In this document: piece after piece, positions 1 through 11,029 of the stretch | Position numbering within the stretch: the first letter of the stretch is position 1 | Layout: each line of letters starts with the position of its first letter | Assembly (NCBI RefSeq): GCF_004359215.1 | Contig: NC_090612.1 | Coordinates: forward strand, 1,991,069 to 2,038,641 | Origin: Bremia lactucae | Taxonomy: Eukaryota; Oomycota; Peronosporomycetes; Peronosporales; Peronosporaceae | Direction: 5' to 3' | DNA: 47,573 nucleotides | Made by a program: the position numbers and the translations under genes | The notes under the pieces: model-generated | Told to the model about the DNA's origin: nothing | Database searches by the model: none | Seen by the model: the letters and a program-made list of their open reading frames with translations, nothing else

Positions 1-199
1 ATATCTTCACGAATCAGATGGATTGGTGTTTGTTGATGATGTTCGGGAGGGTCTGGCTGCTGAACGAGGTTGATTTCAAACTTGAAATTTACAGGGCACG
101 CTGCAAAAGTACGTCGATGTCCTGCTTAATGGCAAGCACTGCATGTTGGCACCTTCCTCCTCTTTGAAGTTATCCCCTCAATATATTCAAAATGTTACG

Positions 200-2371
200 G
201 GTCTCGTTGCGTAGAGATGTTGTTGCTCGTGCTAGGTCTTCCTTTGTTCGCGCAACTTTCGGCTCGTCTAGAACCTGTGGGGTTTGCTAATTTAAAGTGC
301 GTTAGCAATTGAAAGCAGGCATGGAACAACAAAGAAGAACAAAAAAATAATAATTAAAAAATCCCTGCGATAAATCTGACAGTTCATTCACTACTGCCTC
401 TTTCTGGTGTTAAAGAAGATTTTGAAATTTTTCTTGAACTCTTTCAAGTAAGGCTGGAAAAACATTGTCAGGTTGGTCAACAACAGGAGGACGTGGTGGA
501 GGAAGTTGATGGAAGTGCCATTGAACATCTATTCATTCAATTCAAGTCTCCTCTCATTTTCGATGATCAACCGCAACCGGTGCTCACAAGGTATCCCCAG
601 ACAGTAGTAAAAGTGGAAGTGCATGGATTTGGACGATCTGCCAATGGACGTCGAGCTTTTTCCAGCTGTAAATACAAATATTTAGTCAATGATTGAAGTG
701 ACGATGCAGGCAAAATACCACGAAAATATTTCAATCTTACCTCTCCAAATACTTTCCGAAGGGCATAAAAGGAGATATTTTTATTGCCATCTTGAAGAAT
801 GTTTCCACGTGGGGTAGGCTGTCCAAAAGGTAAGATCTTCATTTTCTGCTTTGGCTAGTGCTGTGATATATTCAATCTGGAAGCTTTCGATCGATTGAAT
901 TATCCGTTCACAGCATTCAAGAAGATTTTCCATGCTGCTTGCGATAAATTCTTTTACGATACTGTGGTCACCCTCTCCGCGGGATGTGACGGTTTGACCG
1001 AAAAGCCATATCGAATTTGTCCACGCCCGAACAAACTTTTCCTTGTGCGGATTGATCAATGTCATTGACAAAAATTCAATAGAATTCGCGTGGTTTTCAT
1101 TCCAACTACTCCGGAATACTTCCCAGTTTTCCTCGAATTCATTTCTTGTATTCGAATAGGCGATTAGTGCAAAAATAATAATAATAATAATAATAATGCG
1201 AGAAAAATTTGAATGTGAATGAAGATTCCCAATGGCAAGCTGAAAAAAAGAGAAAAAAACGAAGTTGATACTTTAACATTCTCTATCCTTTTGAGAACGC
1301 TTTCCACTGTTCGTCATCTTCCCCAGCAAAATGAGGTTTACATTTGGCAACGACGTTCTTTACAATGTGCCATATGCAAAGTATGATGGATGCTGCGGGA
1401 AAAGTGCTCTGTAATGCACTCATTAGCGCAAGCTCTCGGTCAATCACAAAAACTTTTGGAAGATGATCATCATGGAACAATCGTCGGATAAATTTTATTG
1501 CGATCATATTCGAGTTGGCATTCTCGCTCTTCATGAAAACAAAGGCGGTAGAGAAGGTCGAATAAAGATTGGTGTTTCCAACGACGTGTAGCAGAGAAAA
1601 TCGTGTTTTGCTGGTTTTGTATGTGCAATCCAGCAAAAGCACATCGCAGTGGTTCCAAACAAGCTCCACGTTTTTTGGATGCGCAAATAGAGATGGGTGA
1701 TGTGCCCCGAGGCGTTTTTCTTGATGTCTATTTCGAATCCGTAATCCGAGAAGGTTTGGTACAGCGTATCCATCGGGTTCATCGATCAAGCTTTCCATGG
1801 GCACTTTTTTGCTTGATATTCCGAAGTTTCCGTTTGGTGATCTCCAATGGCACATCTTGCCCCCTCAAAATGGTCTGGACATGTCGGGCTTTTAAACCAG
1901 ACTGAGAGAGTCCGGCAATTCCTCCTCTTGGGCCTCCGAGATTCGAGTATGCACTGGATTGGCAGTCGTCGATGTGGAGGATTCGTGGATGTGCTCATTG
2001 CAAGTGACTGTAAAGGACCAGCTGCTGTCTGTAAGGAAGGTAGAGATTGTTAATGCAGAGATATCTTCAGTAAATTTACTCAAAAAAATTGCATTGCTTA
2101 CCTTTTGCTTCTGATCAACTCCTTTGAAAGGGCAGTCAATGAGGGCACTGCCTTTTGCCATTCGACTTCTTGATTCTTGGGAAAGTCTGTGACGGTTTCG
2201 GTCTAAACCTCCACGATCACATGTAAGTGAACAACTTGTCTGCCATCTCTTTTGCTTGTAAGAGGATTTGGTGAAAATTCTATAGCCCTTTGCAGCCGCC
2301 ATCTTATCGATATGTTCTTCCATGGCCTTCCGCTCAGTGAGCTGTCTGTTTTCCTGCTGCTCAGCGTCCAT
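200..2371 (-). pseudogene. Decayed FAR1-type MULE transposase
   Basis: This is a broken Mutator-like transposase on the minus strand. The N-terminal part (2371-2102) is a FAR1/WRKY-GCM1-like DNA-binding region (MAAAKGYRIFTKSSYKQKRW, then a cysteine-containing stretch ending CPFKG). A GT-AG intron-like gap follows at about 2101-2029. The central part (1855-1283) is the MULE DDE domain: LLLDCTYKTSKTRFSLLHVVG supplies the first Asp and FVIDRELALMSAL the second, followed by CIWHIVKNVV. The C-terminal part (1071-781) has the family's W..S.WLFGQTVTSRGEGDHS-type block. A Lys/Arg/Ser-rich tail can be read near 290-200. Stops near 1892 and 1283 and frame changes between the parts mean no intact protein is possible. 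The MULE class is clear; exact ends and terminal repeats were not located. Confidence 0.8.
1171..1197. repeat. AAT trinucleotide microsatellite
   Basis: About eight uninterrupted AAT units. They lie in an intron or decayed part of the MULE pseudogene. Confidence 0.9.
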
Positions 2372-2518
2372 TGAATATTAATAGTCGTTAGTGCGGTCAA
2401 AAGCGGTGAAATCAGATAGATCAGAGAAAATAGCAGATTGAGTGAGGATCGGCACAGTCAGTCAGAGTATTGGAAGATTTTATCAGGCACAGTCAAGAAT
2501 GTTCTCTATAAAGCTAAG

Positions 2519-2556
2519 GGAGCGAGAGAGAGAGCGAGAGAGAAAGAGAGAGAGAA
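2519..2556. repeat. GA-rich simple repeat
   Basis: Imperfect (GA)n with occasional C or A interruptions, roughly 38 bp. Confidence 0.85.
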
Positions 2557-2720
2557 GCACGGCAAAAAAACATGTCTCAAAGGCTCGTGCTAGCAACGCC
2601 GCAGTCCGATAGGTCACAAAAAATCGGTCGATAGAAACCAAATAAATCGCGATTTGTATTGACAGGATACCTGATTTGGAAATTTAAACCAATCATAATT
2701 TAGCATGTTGTATGTTTACT

Positions 2721-2783
2721 TTATGTCTGTAGCCCTAGTACTTTTGTCTGTGGCCGTAGTAGTTATGTCTGTGGCCGTAGCTG
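2721..2783. repeat. 21-bp tandem repeat, three units
   Basis: Three adjacent 21-bp units starting at 2721, 2742 and 2763 share the core TGTCTGTGGCCGTAGTAG with a few substitutions. They lie about 120 bp upstream of the PPR start codon; a regulatory role is possible but not shown. Confidence 0.75.
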
Positions 2784-2903
2784 TCAAAGACACGAGGAAT
2801 TTAGATTTTTGTCAACGCAATTTAGCCAATCAAAAGCTTATCTCCGCAGCGTAAAACTGAGTTCTACTAGCGTTGTTTTACTTAAAAATCTATCACGATA
2901 TCG

Positions 2904-5900
2904 ATGATCACCTGGGCACAAGCATTCAAGCGCAAGGCGCTGCATCGAATACGAAGCACCTCGCTTGTTGTCGCAGACCTAAGAAATATCGAATCTGACT
3001 CTTTGCAAACTAAAGATTTTAAAGCTCGCCAATTTGCTGTATTCGATAAACGAGACGAGCAAAAGGAGCATTCGAATGCGTTGCAGCGACTCACTGATGC
3101 TTCCAAGGTCTCTTGGAGTTTTTGCACTCTCGCTAATGATGTCGATCAATCACTACCATTTGGAAAAGGCAAAAGATTTTACAATCGCCGAATTGTAGAG
3201 GCTCTGAAGCTGGGCGATCTCCATCGCGCTTGGGCCGTGATGGAGATCCTGCATCGACGCCACGCCGAAAATACCGTGCTTTGGCCATACACGTACAATC
3301 TTCTTCTGCGTCATCTTTGTATACAGCAAAAAACATTATTGAACACAAATTTAAAACAAATTTTATCGTTGCTGGATATAATGGTGACACGTCGTTGCGC
3401 GGACCAGAGAAGCTTTCAAATTGCGATGGCGGCGTGTAGTCGAGCTCGGAATTTACGCGGTGCAAATCATGTACTGGAGGGAATGAAGGCAGGCGGGATT
3501 ATGCCAGACGCTCGGATCTATAGTTTTTTAATAAATTGTTGTGCGAGAAAGCAGGGATTCGTAAAGACAGCCGAGAAATATTTAGATGACATGTTGACCA
3601 CTAAAGTGAATCCTACGGTCTTTGTGATCAATTCCTTATTACGAGTCTACTCGCGAGACAGAGGACGGTCAAAAGAGATGCTTAATTTGATACATCGTGC
3701 TTTTGTTGAATATGAATTGGTGTCGGACACGATTACATCACGGACAATGGTTCACTATTTGTTACACGAAGGTGATGTGGGTAGCGCTGTGACATACTTG
3801 CGTGAAATTGAAAATGAGATTTTTCGTATAGGAATGAAATTTCTACCGGTTAAGCGTAAAGTAGTGAATTTTGTGATTGATGCTTGTCGGCAGCGTGGGG
3901 ATTGGACTTCAGCACAGTATGCACTCAGCCTCCTGGGAAAAGTCGATGAAAAGAATGTCATTGGTGACATTGATGGGGAAGTGCAAAATTCGATGAAGTT
4001 GAAGCGACTAGTTGCGAATCGTGATGCTTTGTCTTTTGCCTTAGATCGACCACGCGACTGGTCCCAGATGACACAATTGCAATATCAAGCATCTGTCTTG
4101 GATCGGAGTCAGAACGAAAGCGTTGAGCGTGCATTGGAGAAAAGCTACCATCAAATTACTGAATTGGGTGTTGAACGATTCATTCACGGACAATCATTAA
4201 ATCTTCAGGGAAAGCTTAAATTATTAAATGAACTTATTCGCCTACAAAAAGCGAGCGCACATGATTTTAGCACCGTGTTAGAAGCTTGTGGTAGGCAGGG
4301 TCAAGTAGATGATGCTCTCTCCGTGCTTAATAAGATGAAGTCGTATGCAAAGATGTGTCCGCTTTGTGCACCAACGACGTGGAGTTATAACGCGCTGCTT
4401 AATGCATTCGCAGTTCGAGGTGAAGTACACAAAATGGAATCTATTCTGAACGAAATGATAATGAATGACTTGCACTTTGATCAAGTGACCGTAAATACAG
4501 TGCTGAAGGCACAAACGAATTTGTTAAAAGAATGTGTTGACGACACCCCAAAGACACGTCTCAGCACAATGATACAAGCTCTTTCAATTTATGAGCAGTG
4601 CGTTGAGTATCAAAACTTTAATTCAGATGTATCGACATATTTTTCGCTGTTTCGCCTCTTTGCTACGTACTTGAATACGTGTAACAATGAAGCTGTCACT
4701 AATGCTTATAAAGATGGAGTAAGTTTACACGATAGTGCTGAGCACAACGAAATTGATTCTATTGAAAGCCAAGAGAAAGAAGTAATAGCTTATATAAAAA
4801 ATAAAATAACTGCCACTTGCCGTGACGCGCCCGCTGAAAAATTGGACATCGGAGTGTTTAATAATGCATTCGATTGCTATTATCGACTTGGAGATGTAGC
4901 TCAATCGTTTAAGCTGTTTGAATTTATGAAAAGGCTAGGATTTCAGCCTACAGATACGACTTTTGGCTTAATATTTGCAACCTGTGCCACTCAGCAGCAG
5001 TTTGAGGTAGGCTTGAACTTTTTGGATCATCTAATGACCAACGATGGTTACAAACCTTCGCTTAAAGTCCTAATCGGGGCAATGCAGCTCTGTGCAAAGT
5101 CAAATAATCCTGAAGGAGCTATACAACTTTTTCGAGCTATCGAGGCGTCAAATGCATTTACGCTTACGGTAGAAGCTTACGAGCCCGTTGCCTTTGCATA
5201 CGCACGTGTCGGAAATGTCAATAGTGCGTGGGAAATAGTCAATGAAATGGAAGAGAAGCTTGGAAGCGTTTTTTTCGGCAGCTACAATTGGATTTTACAA
5301 GCGTGCGCGGTAGCTGCTCTGCCTGGGCGAGCTCTTGAAGTTCTAGATGTGATGCGGCGCGAAAAAGGAGTGGCTCCTGATGTCATCTCATACAACACAT
5401 GTTTAGACGCTTTCGTTAGAGCTGGACAGCGAGCTGCCTGGTGGAAAAAGAACCGCGTCAACAAGCTCATTGGAGACAGAGAGAAAGACCATGATGAAGT
5501 CGAGGAGGCAGCAGAAAAAGATACGAAGGATTTGAAGGGAAGTGTAGAGGGTTCTCCTAGCATAAAGCGGGTAATTGATGCTAAAAATGTCGAAGTAACA
5601 GCAGCTTTGAATATGCAGCGTACGAAGGCTGCGTGGGCCCGTGCTAGCGTTATCGATATACTTGAAAAAATGCAGCTTCAGCGCCTTAAGCCCGATATGA
5701 CAACATACGAGCGTGCGATCGGTGCATGTAGTGTGAATGAAGACAATGAAGGGGTCATAGCCATATTTGACAAGCTGATTACTCGAACACGAAGCAGATT
5801 TGCTTTTAAATTCAAAAGCAACCTCGTGAGTGAGTCCAGTTTTTCAGCTTATCTTGTGGCCAGCACGGCATTGCAAGACAAGAATCGTGTATTAGAAGCG

Positions 5901-6347
5901 CCGACACTACTTCGCCAATGGCACCTTGCAACGCGGCAAGCTCCATCAGAATTTGTTGTTGCGCAGTTGCTAGAGTCTCTAGAGCTTCTTGGCGAATGGC
6001 GCTGTGCTGTTCAAATGCTTCCCGAGTGGAAATCGCTCTTCGGTGTTCGACCCAGCGTTGTTGTATTTAATAAGGTAATGGAGATGTGCAATCGTGCGAA
6101 TGAACACGAGCTTGTAGCTCCAATCTTCGCCACAATGCAGGATGCTACAGCTAACCATATCTGCCCCAATCCAGACAGCTACATTGAACGCATTTACGCC
6201 GAAGAACAACTTGAAAATTGGGGAATAGCCACTAATTTGTTCGTAGAGATGCGTAAAAAATTCACAAGCGAAGAGATTTCGCATCGTCAGCTTCAAAAGC
6301 TTAGTTTGGGTCGGTATAGCTTGCGACATAATGAACATAAATGCTAA
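2904..6347 (+). CDS. Pentatricopeptide repeat (PPR) protein, 1147 aa
   Basis: A single uninterrupted exon encodes a long helical-repeat protein. PPR-type units recur along its length, for example around residues 155-250 (FQIAMAACSRARNLRGANHV, then ARIYSFLINCCAR), 455-530 (TWSYNALLNAFAVRGEVHKM) and 615-830 (GVFNNAFDCYYRLGDVAQSF; VISYNTCLDAFVRAGQRAAW). PPR proteins bind organellar RNA and act in processing, stability or translation. The basic N-terminus (MITWAQAFKRKALHRIRS) fits a mitochondrial presequence, so a mitochondrial role is inferred. A charged Glu/Lys linker near residues 870-900 interrupts the repeats. No SMR or DYW domain was seen. It is chosen as real because of its length, repeat periodicity and the absence of stops. 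The start is the first in-frame ATG. It ends 40 bp from the convergent transporter gene. Confidence 0.93.
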   Translation: MITWAQAFKRKALHRIRSTSLVVADLRNIESDSLQTKDFKARQFAVFDKRDEQKEHSNALQRLTDASKVSWSFCTLANDVDQSLPFGKGKRFYNRRIVEALKLGDLHRAWAVMEILHRRHAENTVLWPYTYNLLLRHLCIQQKTLLNTNLKQILSLLDIMVTRRCADQRSFQIAMAACSRARNLRGANHVLEGMKAGGIMPDARIYSFLINCCARKQGFVKTAEKYLDDMLTTKVNPTVFVINSLLRVYSRDRGRSKEMLNLIHRAFVEYELVSDTITSRTMVHYLLHEGDVGSAVTYLREIENEIFRIGMKFLPVKRKVVNFVIDACRQRGDWTSAQYALSLLGKVDEKNVIGDIDGEVQNSMKLKRLVANRDALSFALDRPRDWSQMTQLQYQASVLDRSQNESVERALEKSYHQITELGVERFIHGQSLNLQGKLKLLNELIRLQKASAHDFSTVLEACGRQGQVDDALSVLNKMKSYAKMCPLCAPTTWSYNALLNAFAVRGEVHKMESILNEMIMNDLHFDQVTVNTVLKAQTNLLKECVDDTPKTRLSTMIQALSIYEQCVEYQNFNSDVSTYFSLFRLFATYLNTCNNEAVTNAYKDGVSLHDSAEHNEIDSIESQEKEVIAYIKNKITATCRDAPAEKLDIGVFNNAFDCYYRLGDVAQSFKLFEFMKRLGFQPTDTTFGLIFATCATQQQFEVGLNFLDHLMTNDGYKPSLKVLIGAMQLCAKSNNPEGAIQLFRAIEASNAFTLTVEAYEPVAFAYARVGNVNSAWEIVNEMEEKLGSVFFGSYNWILQACAVAALPGRALEVLDVMRREKGVAPDVISYNTCLDAFVRAGQRAAWWKKNRVNKLIGDREKDHDEVEEAAEKDTKDLKGSVEGSPSIKRVIDAKNVEVTAALNMQRTKAAWARASVIDILEKMQLQRLKPDMTTYERAIGACSVNEDNEGVIAIFDKLITRTRSRFAFKFKSNLVSESSFSAYLVASTALQDKNRVLEAPTLLRQWHLATRQAPSEFVVAQLLESLELLGEWRCAVQMLPEWKSLFGVRPSVVVFNKVMEMCNRANEHELVAPIFATMQDATANHICPNPDSYIERIYAEEQLENWGIATNLFVEMRKKFTSEEISHRQLQKLSLGRYSLRHNEHKC

Positions 6348-6387
6348 TGACTCGCGTGACTTTGTGGTTATGGAAGAAGCTAAATAT

Positions 6388-8123
6388 CTACATCCAGTCG
6401 TCCAGCAGGCTTTTCTCTTCATCCTCAAATGCGTGAATTGAGGACGGATGAGATAAATTGTACTTAGGCGTAACGAGGGAGCTGCTTGAAGCAGTGTTGG
6501 CACTGCTGTTTTCATCGTTGCTGCTTCGCCTAGACTCAGCATACATGGACTCATCTGAAGCGTTACAATGGAAGAAGACCACACCAAAGACAAGGACAAG
6601 CGCAGCGATCAAGAAGACGAGATTCCATGAGCCTGATTTTTGAAGAATTGCGCCCGTCACTACATTGCCAATAATACCAGGGATCGTTCCAAAAGTGTTA
6701 GAAATCCCCATGACGTGTGCTGCGTGATTTGGGGCTACGTCGATCATGTTGACCCAGTATCCAGCTGTTGCAGCTCGACCAGTGAACAGCGCCAGGCACA
6801 AAAACGCCACGGCCATGGGAGCAGTCTTTGCGAAACGCATTAAAATGAGAAAGAATGCGCATCCGATAAATGAAAACGCGTTAAAGGCTTGACGTACGTG
6901 CAACACACGGTATCCACGAGTGATCAGCGTATCTCCTAATCGCCCGAACAAAATTGTCCCGGAGTAGCCGCATATGTAGGGCAGCGCAGCAGCAAATCCG
7001 CCATTTTTGGTCAAATCAAGGTTGAGGGCTTGATTAAAGTATTGCGGAATCCAGCCCAACAAAACATACCAGCTATAATTGTAGCACATGTGGGCAACAT
7101 AGATCGCCCATGCAGGCCTTGAAGTCAGGAGCACATGCCAATTGATTTTGTGGGAAATAATTTTAACGCATGAACTCTGCCGACAACGAGTTTCGGAATC
7201 ATATACACGATTCCGAGCGATGTAGCTTCTTTCCTCTATGGTAATATACCGGTCTTCTTCAGGCCGACTTACTCCCGTAACCGAATAGACAACGACCCAA
7301 ATGAAGCTCAGCACGCCGTATACAATGAAAATACGTTGCCAGCCGCTAGCTGCCAATATAGCGGGCGAAATAATGAGCGCAGAGATGGTACCTAGATCTG
7401 AACCACTCGCCACCAGCGATACGAGGCGACTTCGCTCCTGTACTGGATACCACGTACCTGCTATTTGGTGCATACATGGAAATAGAACGCCTTCTCCTAG
7501 TCCCATGCCCGCCCTCGTAAAATAGAGACACGGGAGGCATCCTGCCGCCAATAACGTCGATAAATCCTACAATTTATTATAGCAGCTTTAAGCATCAGCA
7601 TCGCTATCGGTACTGTTTTCACTTTATTCGTACAAATAGCGTCCAGACAATAACTCCCGATAGTAATACAATCTTTGCACCATATCTGGCAGCAAAATAC
7701 CCACCCGGAATCTAAAATAGTAGAGGCAGGAACATTAGACCCATGTTTTTCATTAAAAAATTAATGCTGGGTGACGGACTTGGGTGCACATGTAGCCATA
7801 AAAGAATGCGGACAGCACTTCGCCTTGCTCTTTCTTACTTTTTACGAAAGCAGGCACCGCGATGCCGATATTTGCTCCTACTCCCAATAATAACCATAAA
7901 AAGAAAAATGGAATTTTATAGCTCACGGTAATTTCCTCTTCCAAACCCAACACGTACGGTCGGCATAGCATATCATTGAAACCCAGAGGCACAAAAAGGC
8001 CGTCACATACCGTCGCTTGCCCGTTGGTGGCGGCTCCACAGAGACGCCTCTCGCTGCGACGACCAAGTCGGTATTTCCTGCTGCGCTTTTGAATAACATT
8101 TGCAAATAAAACAGCTGATGCAA
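6388..8123 (-). CDS. MFS transporter, anion:cation symporter (SLC17-like) family, 506 aa
   Basis: Four exons join in frame: 8123-7958, 7877-7780, 7711-7634 and 7566-6388 (1,521 nt), with GT-AG introns of 80, 68 and 67 bp. The joined protein reads VSMICYADRANIGIAVPAF in TM1, GEVLSAFFYGYMCTQIPGGY in TM2 and RAGMGLGEGVLFPCMHQ in TM4. These are signatures of the family that includes sialin and phosphate or organic-anion symporters. About twelve hydrophobic segments can be picked out, with a central cytosolic loop near residues 220-255 and an acidic, Ser-rich cytosolic tail. It should move an organic or inorganic anion across the plasma membrane or an organelle membrane; the substrate cannot be read from sequence. 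The ATG at 8123 gives the longest frame; 8099 is an alternative. Confidence 0.9.
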
Positions 8124-8200
8124 GATATTAAATAAGGTAAAACTTTTAAGGCATCAGTGGGACTTAAGCACATATAAAGTTGCCGGCAAATTCAAGAAGT

Positions 8201-8208
8201 AATTTTAT
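8201..8208. repeat. Target-site duplication, left copy
   Basis: AATTTTAT, repeated at 8889-8896 on the other side of the TIR element. Confidence 0.7.
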
Positions 8209-8888
8209 GAAAAATTACACAGAATAGGACACTTTTTATCGGAAATTCGCAGAATAGGACACTTTTTTTTATTCATAGGATAGGACACTTTTTAGTCTTT
8301 TCGATCTGAGCCTCGCGAGCGACGCAAGGAAGTCCCCTAAACTCCCCCCTCGCAATACGGAAGATCATCCCCGAGACATCTTCCCTCGAGATCACTCTTC
8401 CCATCGCTCCAAACCTCCTTCTTCCACAGGAACCTCAACCAAAACGTCATGCCACCTACCATCACTCCCGACGTGCCAGAACTATTCTTCGCTACCATGG
8501 ATGAAGCAGTGATGGCCATTCGATACCAGGCAGCAAAGATCACGTCAGCTACTAAGTCTCTGACAGAAAGAAAACCAGAGCCTACCTCAAGTGTGCAGGC
8601 GCGATTGTACTGCATATGCCCGCATATCCTTCCACACAAAAAACGAACAATATCGTATCAGGTGCAAGATCAGCATTCATGCCAAGGATCGCTTGAGAAA
8701 TCTTGGGAATCCCAGCGTAAGCACATATTTTTGGTAGAGAAGATTGGGCACAATAGGAGAACTTGTCGGGAAGCTCATATGTGATCACTGGGAGGAGGGC
8801 AGAAGTTTGTTCCCTCTTATAGTTGGCGAAAAAAAAGTATCCTATTCTGCGAATTTCCGATAAAAGTCCTATTCTGTGTGATTTCTCG
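8209..8888. mobile_element. Non-autonomous MULE-like element with long TIRs
   Basis: About 65 bp at 8209-8275 is repeated inverted at about 8828-8887. Both arms contain the core ACAGAATAGGAC and ATCGGAAATTCGCAGAATAGG. An identical 8-bp flank AATTTTAT occurs at 8201-8208 and 8889-8896 (nine of the MULE-type 9-bp positions minus one mismatch). The left arm holds three direct copies of AATAGGACACTTTTT. The interior (about 8449-8700, plus strand) keeps a frameshifted reading frame with FATMDEAVMAIRYQAAK and KTRAYLKCAGAIV, resembling a remnant of a FAR1-like DNA-binding domain. It has no transposase, so it would need one from elsewhere. Confidence 0.8.
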
Positions 8889-8896
8889 AATTTTAT
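8889..8896. repeat. Target-site duplication, right copy
   Basis: AATTTTAT, matching 8201-8208. Confidence 0.7.
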
Positions 8897-9183
8897 AGAG
8901 TTGTATCCGCGTGTTTGAAAGGAACATTTAATTTGACAATAGTAAAGTTTTAATTTGCATACATTTTTTACGAACGGATTCACGAACACAAGGTAAGATC
9001 TTTAGAATGTTTACTCCACCGGACGTGCCAAATTTCGGGCTTTAGGGCTTAGAAATTCACGAATCTTATGTGTTTGGGTCGTAAGAGGTCTTAAAGACCC
9101 GTTCAGGCTAACGTTTGATCCACCACGTTTCAAATTCAAGGCTTGGGCCGAGATCCTGGATTTGAGGCAGGGCCAGCGTGAGT
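8897..9183. other. Unassigned spacer between the MULE-like element and the gypsy array
   Basis: No gene, tRNA or LTR signature was found. The gypsy copy on its right breaks off abruptly near 9184-9188 inside the chromodomain, so this stretch lies beyond that truncation point. Confidence 0.5.
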
Positions 9184-9281
9184 CGCACTACTTCACCAGA
9201 TACTGGTGTTGACCCTTACGACGACGTCGCTTTAAAAGTTTCTAAACATGAAACTGAAGGTTCCCCCGCGCATCAAGCAGC

Positions 9282-9635
9282 GCGGGAAGGGAAGGGGCCG
9301 AAAACTCGGCGGAAGCATTTGATGCTCTACGGCACGAGGTGCAACTTCTTCGTGAGGTCCTTGCTCGGAATGAGAGCTCTTTTGAGGCGGTTCGGGACCG
9401 TCTTTCGACACTGGAGCGTCAGCAGCCTCGTTTAGAGGGCCAGCTGGATATCCTGGTGAGGATGCAGCAATCTGCGGTACGACCGCCTGTCTCGGCGCAA
9501 GCGCCTTCAAGTCCACGTGGGAAGGGTCCCGATTGGCTTAAGCAAGCCAACGTAGAGCACTGGGTGTGTACGCAGCTAGGAAGGTTTAGCGTATTAGCTA
9601 GGCCCTTCTTGGCCACGATCGCAAATGGCCAATAA
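9282..9635 (+). other. Antisense coiled-coil reading frame over gypsy A pol 3' end
   Basis: On the plus strand, opposite the integrase-to-chromodomain linker, a frame stays open through 9635. From about 9297 (AFDALRHEVQLLREVLARNE onward) it has a clean heptad pattern. Positions 9, 16, 23, 30 and 44 of that stretch are V, L, F, L, L and positions 5, 12, 26, 33, 40 and 47 are L, L, V, L, L, L, giving about six heptads. A Pro-rich segment follows (RPPVSAQAPSSPRGKG). The same frame exists in copy B with conservative changes. It may be part of an antisense extra ORF, as known in some plant gypsy elements, or a chance by-product of the linker. Confidence 0.35.
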
Positions 9636-11029
9636 AGCGCGGGCGCAATTTGGTCTTGAAGACCGCGGAAACCAAGTTGGTAGGTAGATTTTTAGCGTTT
9701 AGTAAAACTCGGTCTCCAACCATATAAGAATTAATACAGCTTCTGTCTTTGGCATCTGCTTGTTCTTTTTGTTTGCCTTGGCTATCAGCCATCGTATCCC
9801 TTACATGTCTTAAGAGACTAAATCGCGTCGCGAGAAACTCGCTTACTTGTTTCCGAACGGTAACAGGGCTGATATTAGCAAGCCTATCGGCTAATTGTCC
9901 CCCACTAAACGCTGAACCACGCAGTGGTATCCTTATTGGAACTCGTGGGTGGGTAAGACCGTTTACATAGAACGGAGTATAGCCTGTAGAGGCATGTACA
10001 GCGTTATTTAACGCAAACTCCACCACTGAAGGCATTGAGCTCCAGCGTTTTGGTGTCTGAGCACACAGGCTGAGTAAAACGTCTTCAATGACGCGATTAA
10101 CACGTTCAGTTCGACCATCGGTCTGCGGATGGTCCGCAGTGGACATATCCAATCTGATGCCAAGCACTCGAAAAATTGATATTCAGAATTTACCCGTGAA
10201 ACGGGGGTCCCGATCAGAGACAATTGCCACTGGCAAACCGTATTGTCGAAACAGACGATCGATAAATAGCGTAGCTTAACCTTCTCCATCATTGGAATCC
10301 GGCACGGCCGCTAAGTGAGCCATTTTGCTCAACCGGTCAACAAAGACCACTATGCCGGAGTTACCGGCTGAATCCTTTGGTAGACCGAAAACGAAATTCA
10401 TACTAATGGACTCCCAGCAACCTTTTGGGTACGGGAAGACTCGCCAGTGGCTCAGCAGCATGCGCTGAGGGTTTAACCCGTTGTCAAGTTTCGCATGTGC
10501 GAACATATGTGCTGGCACATGTTTAAAGTTTGGGCTACCAATAACTCTGGCTTATAGAGCCGTAGGTCTTCTCTCTACCGAGATGACCACCAAGGACAGA
10601 ATCGTGTGCCTCATAGAGGATTCGGTACTTCAAATCCTCATCATGAGGAACAACGACACGCAGAGGGTCCGCGATGTCTGTGCAGTAAAGCAACAGGTTG
10701 TTATCGATAGAAAATCGATGTAACCTTGCACGCAAACGTGCCGGCAATTTAATACCTGAATCCGAGTTTCTTAAAGCTCGTAGCAGAGCTACACACTGTT
10801 CATCCTTGGCGTAAGCCGACGGATTAATTCAGGAATAGGCGACAAGATAGTCGTTAAGTGAGGAAGCTCATAATCCGGCCTGCGTGATAACGCATCCGCC
10901 AAAGCATTCTACTTGCCGGGCTTATACTTCACCTCGAAGTTGTATTCCGCGAAAAAGGATAGCCATCTGGCCATTCTCTGTGAGAGATGGGGCGACTTAG
11001 TCGCCGTGCGTAATGACGCGTGATCTGTA

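Larger units (their letters stand above)
2372..2903. other. Intergenic region before the PPR gene
   Basis: No gene is visible. The stretch holds a GA-rich simple repeat (about 2519-2556) and a three-unit 21-bp tandem repeat (2721-2783). It should contain the promoter of the PPR gene and perhaps the 5' end of the MULE. Confidence 0.6.

Noticed and set aside
5979..6599. 206-codon minus-strand frame overlapping PPR and transporter ends
   Set aside because: Different frame from the transporter exon and antisense to the PPR 3' end, with no motifs.
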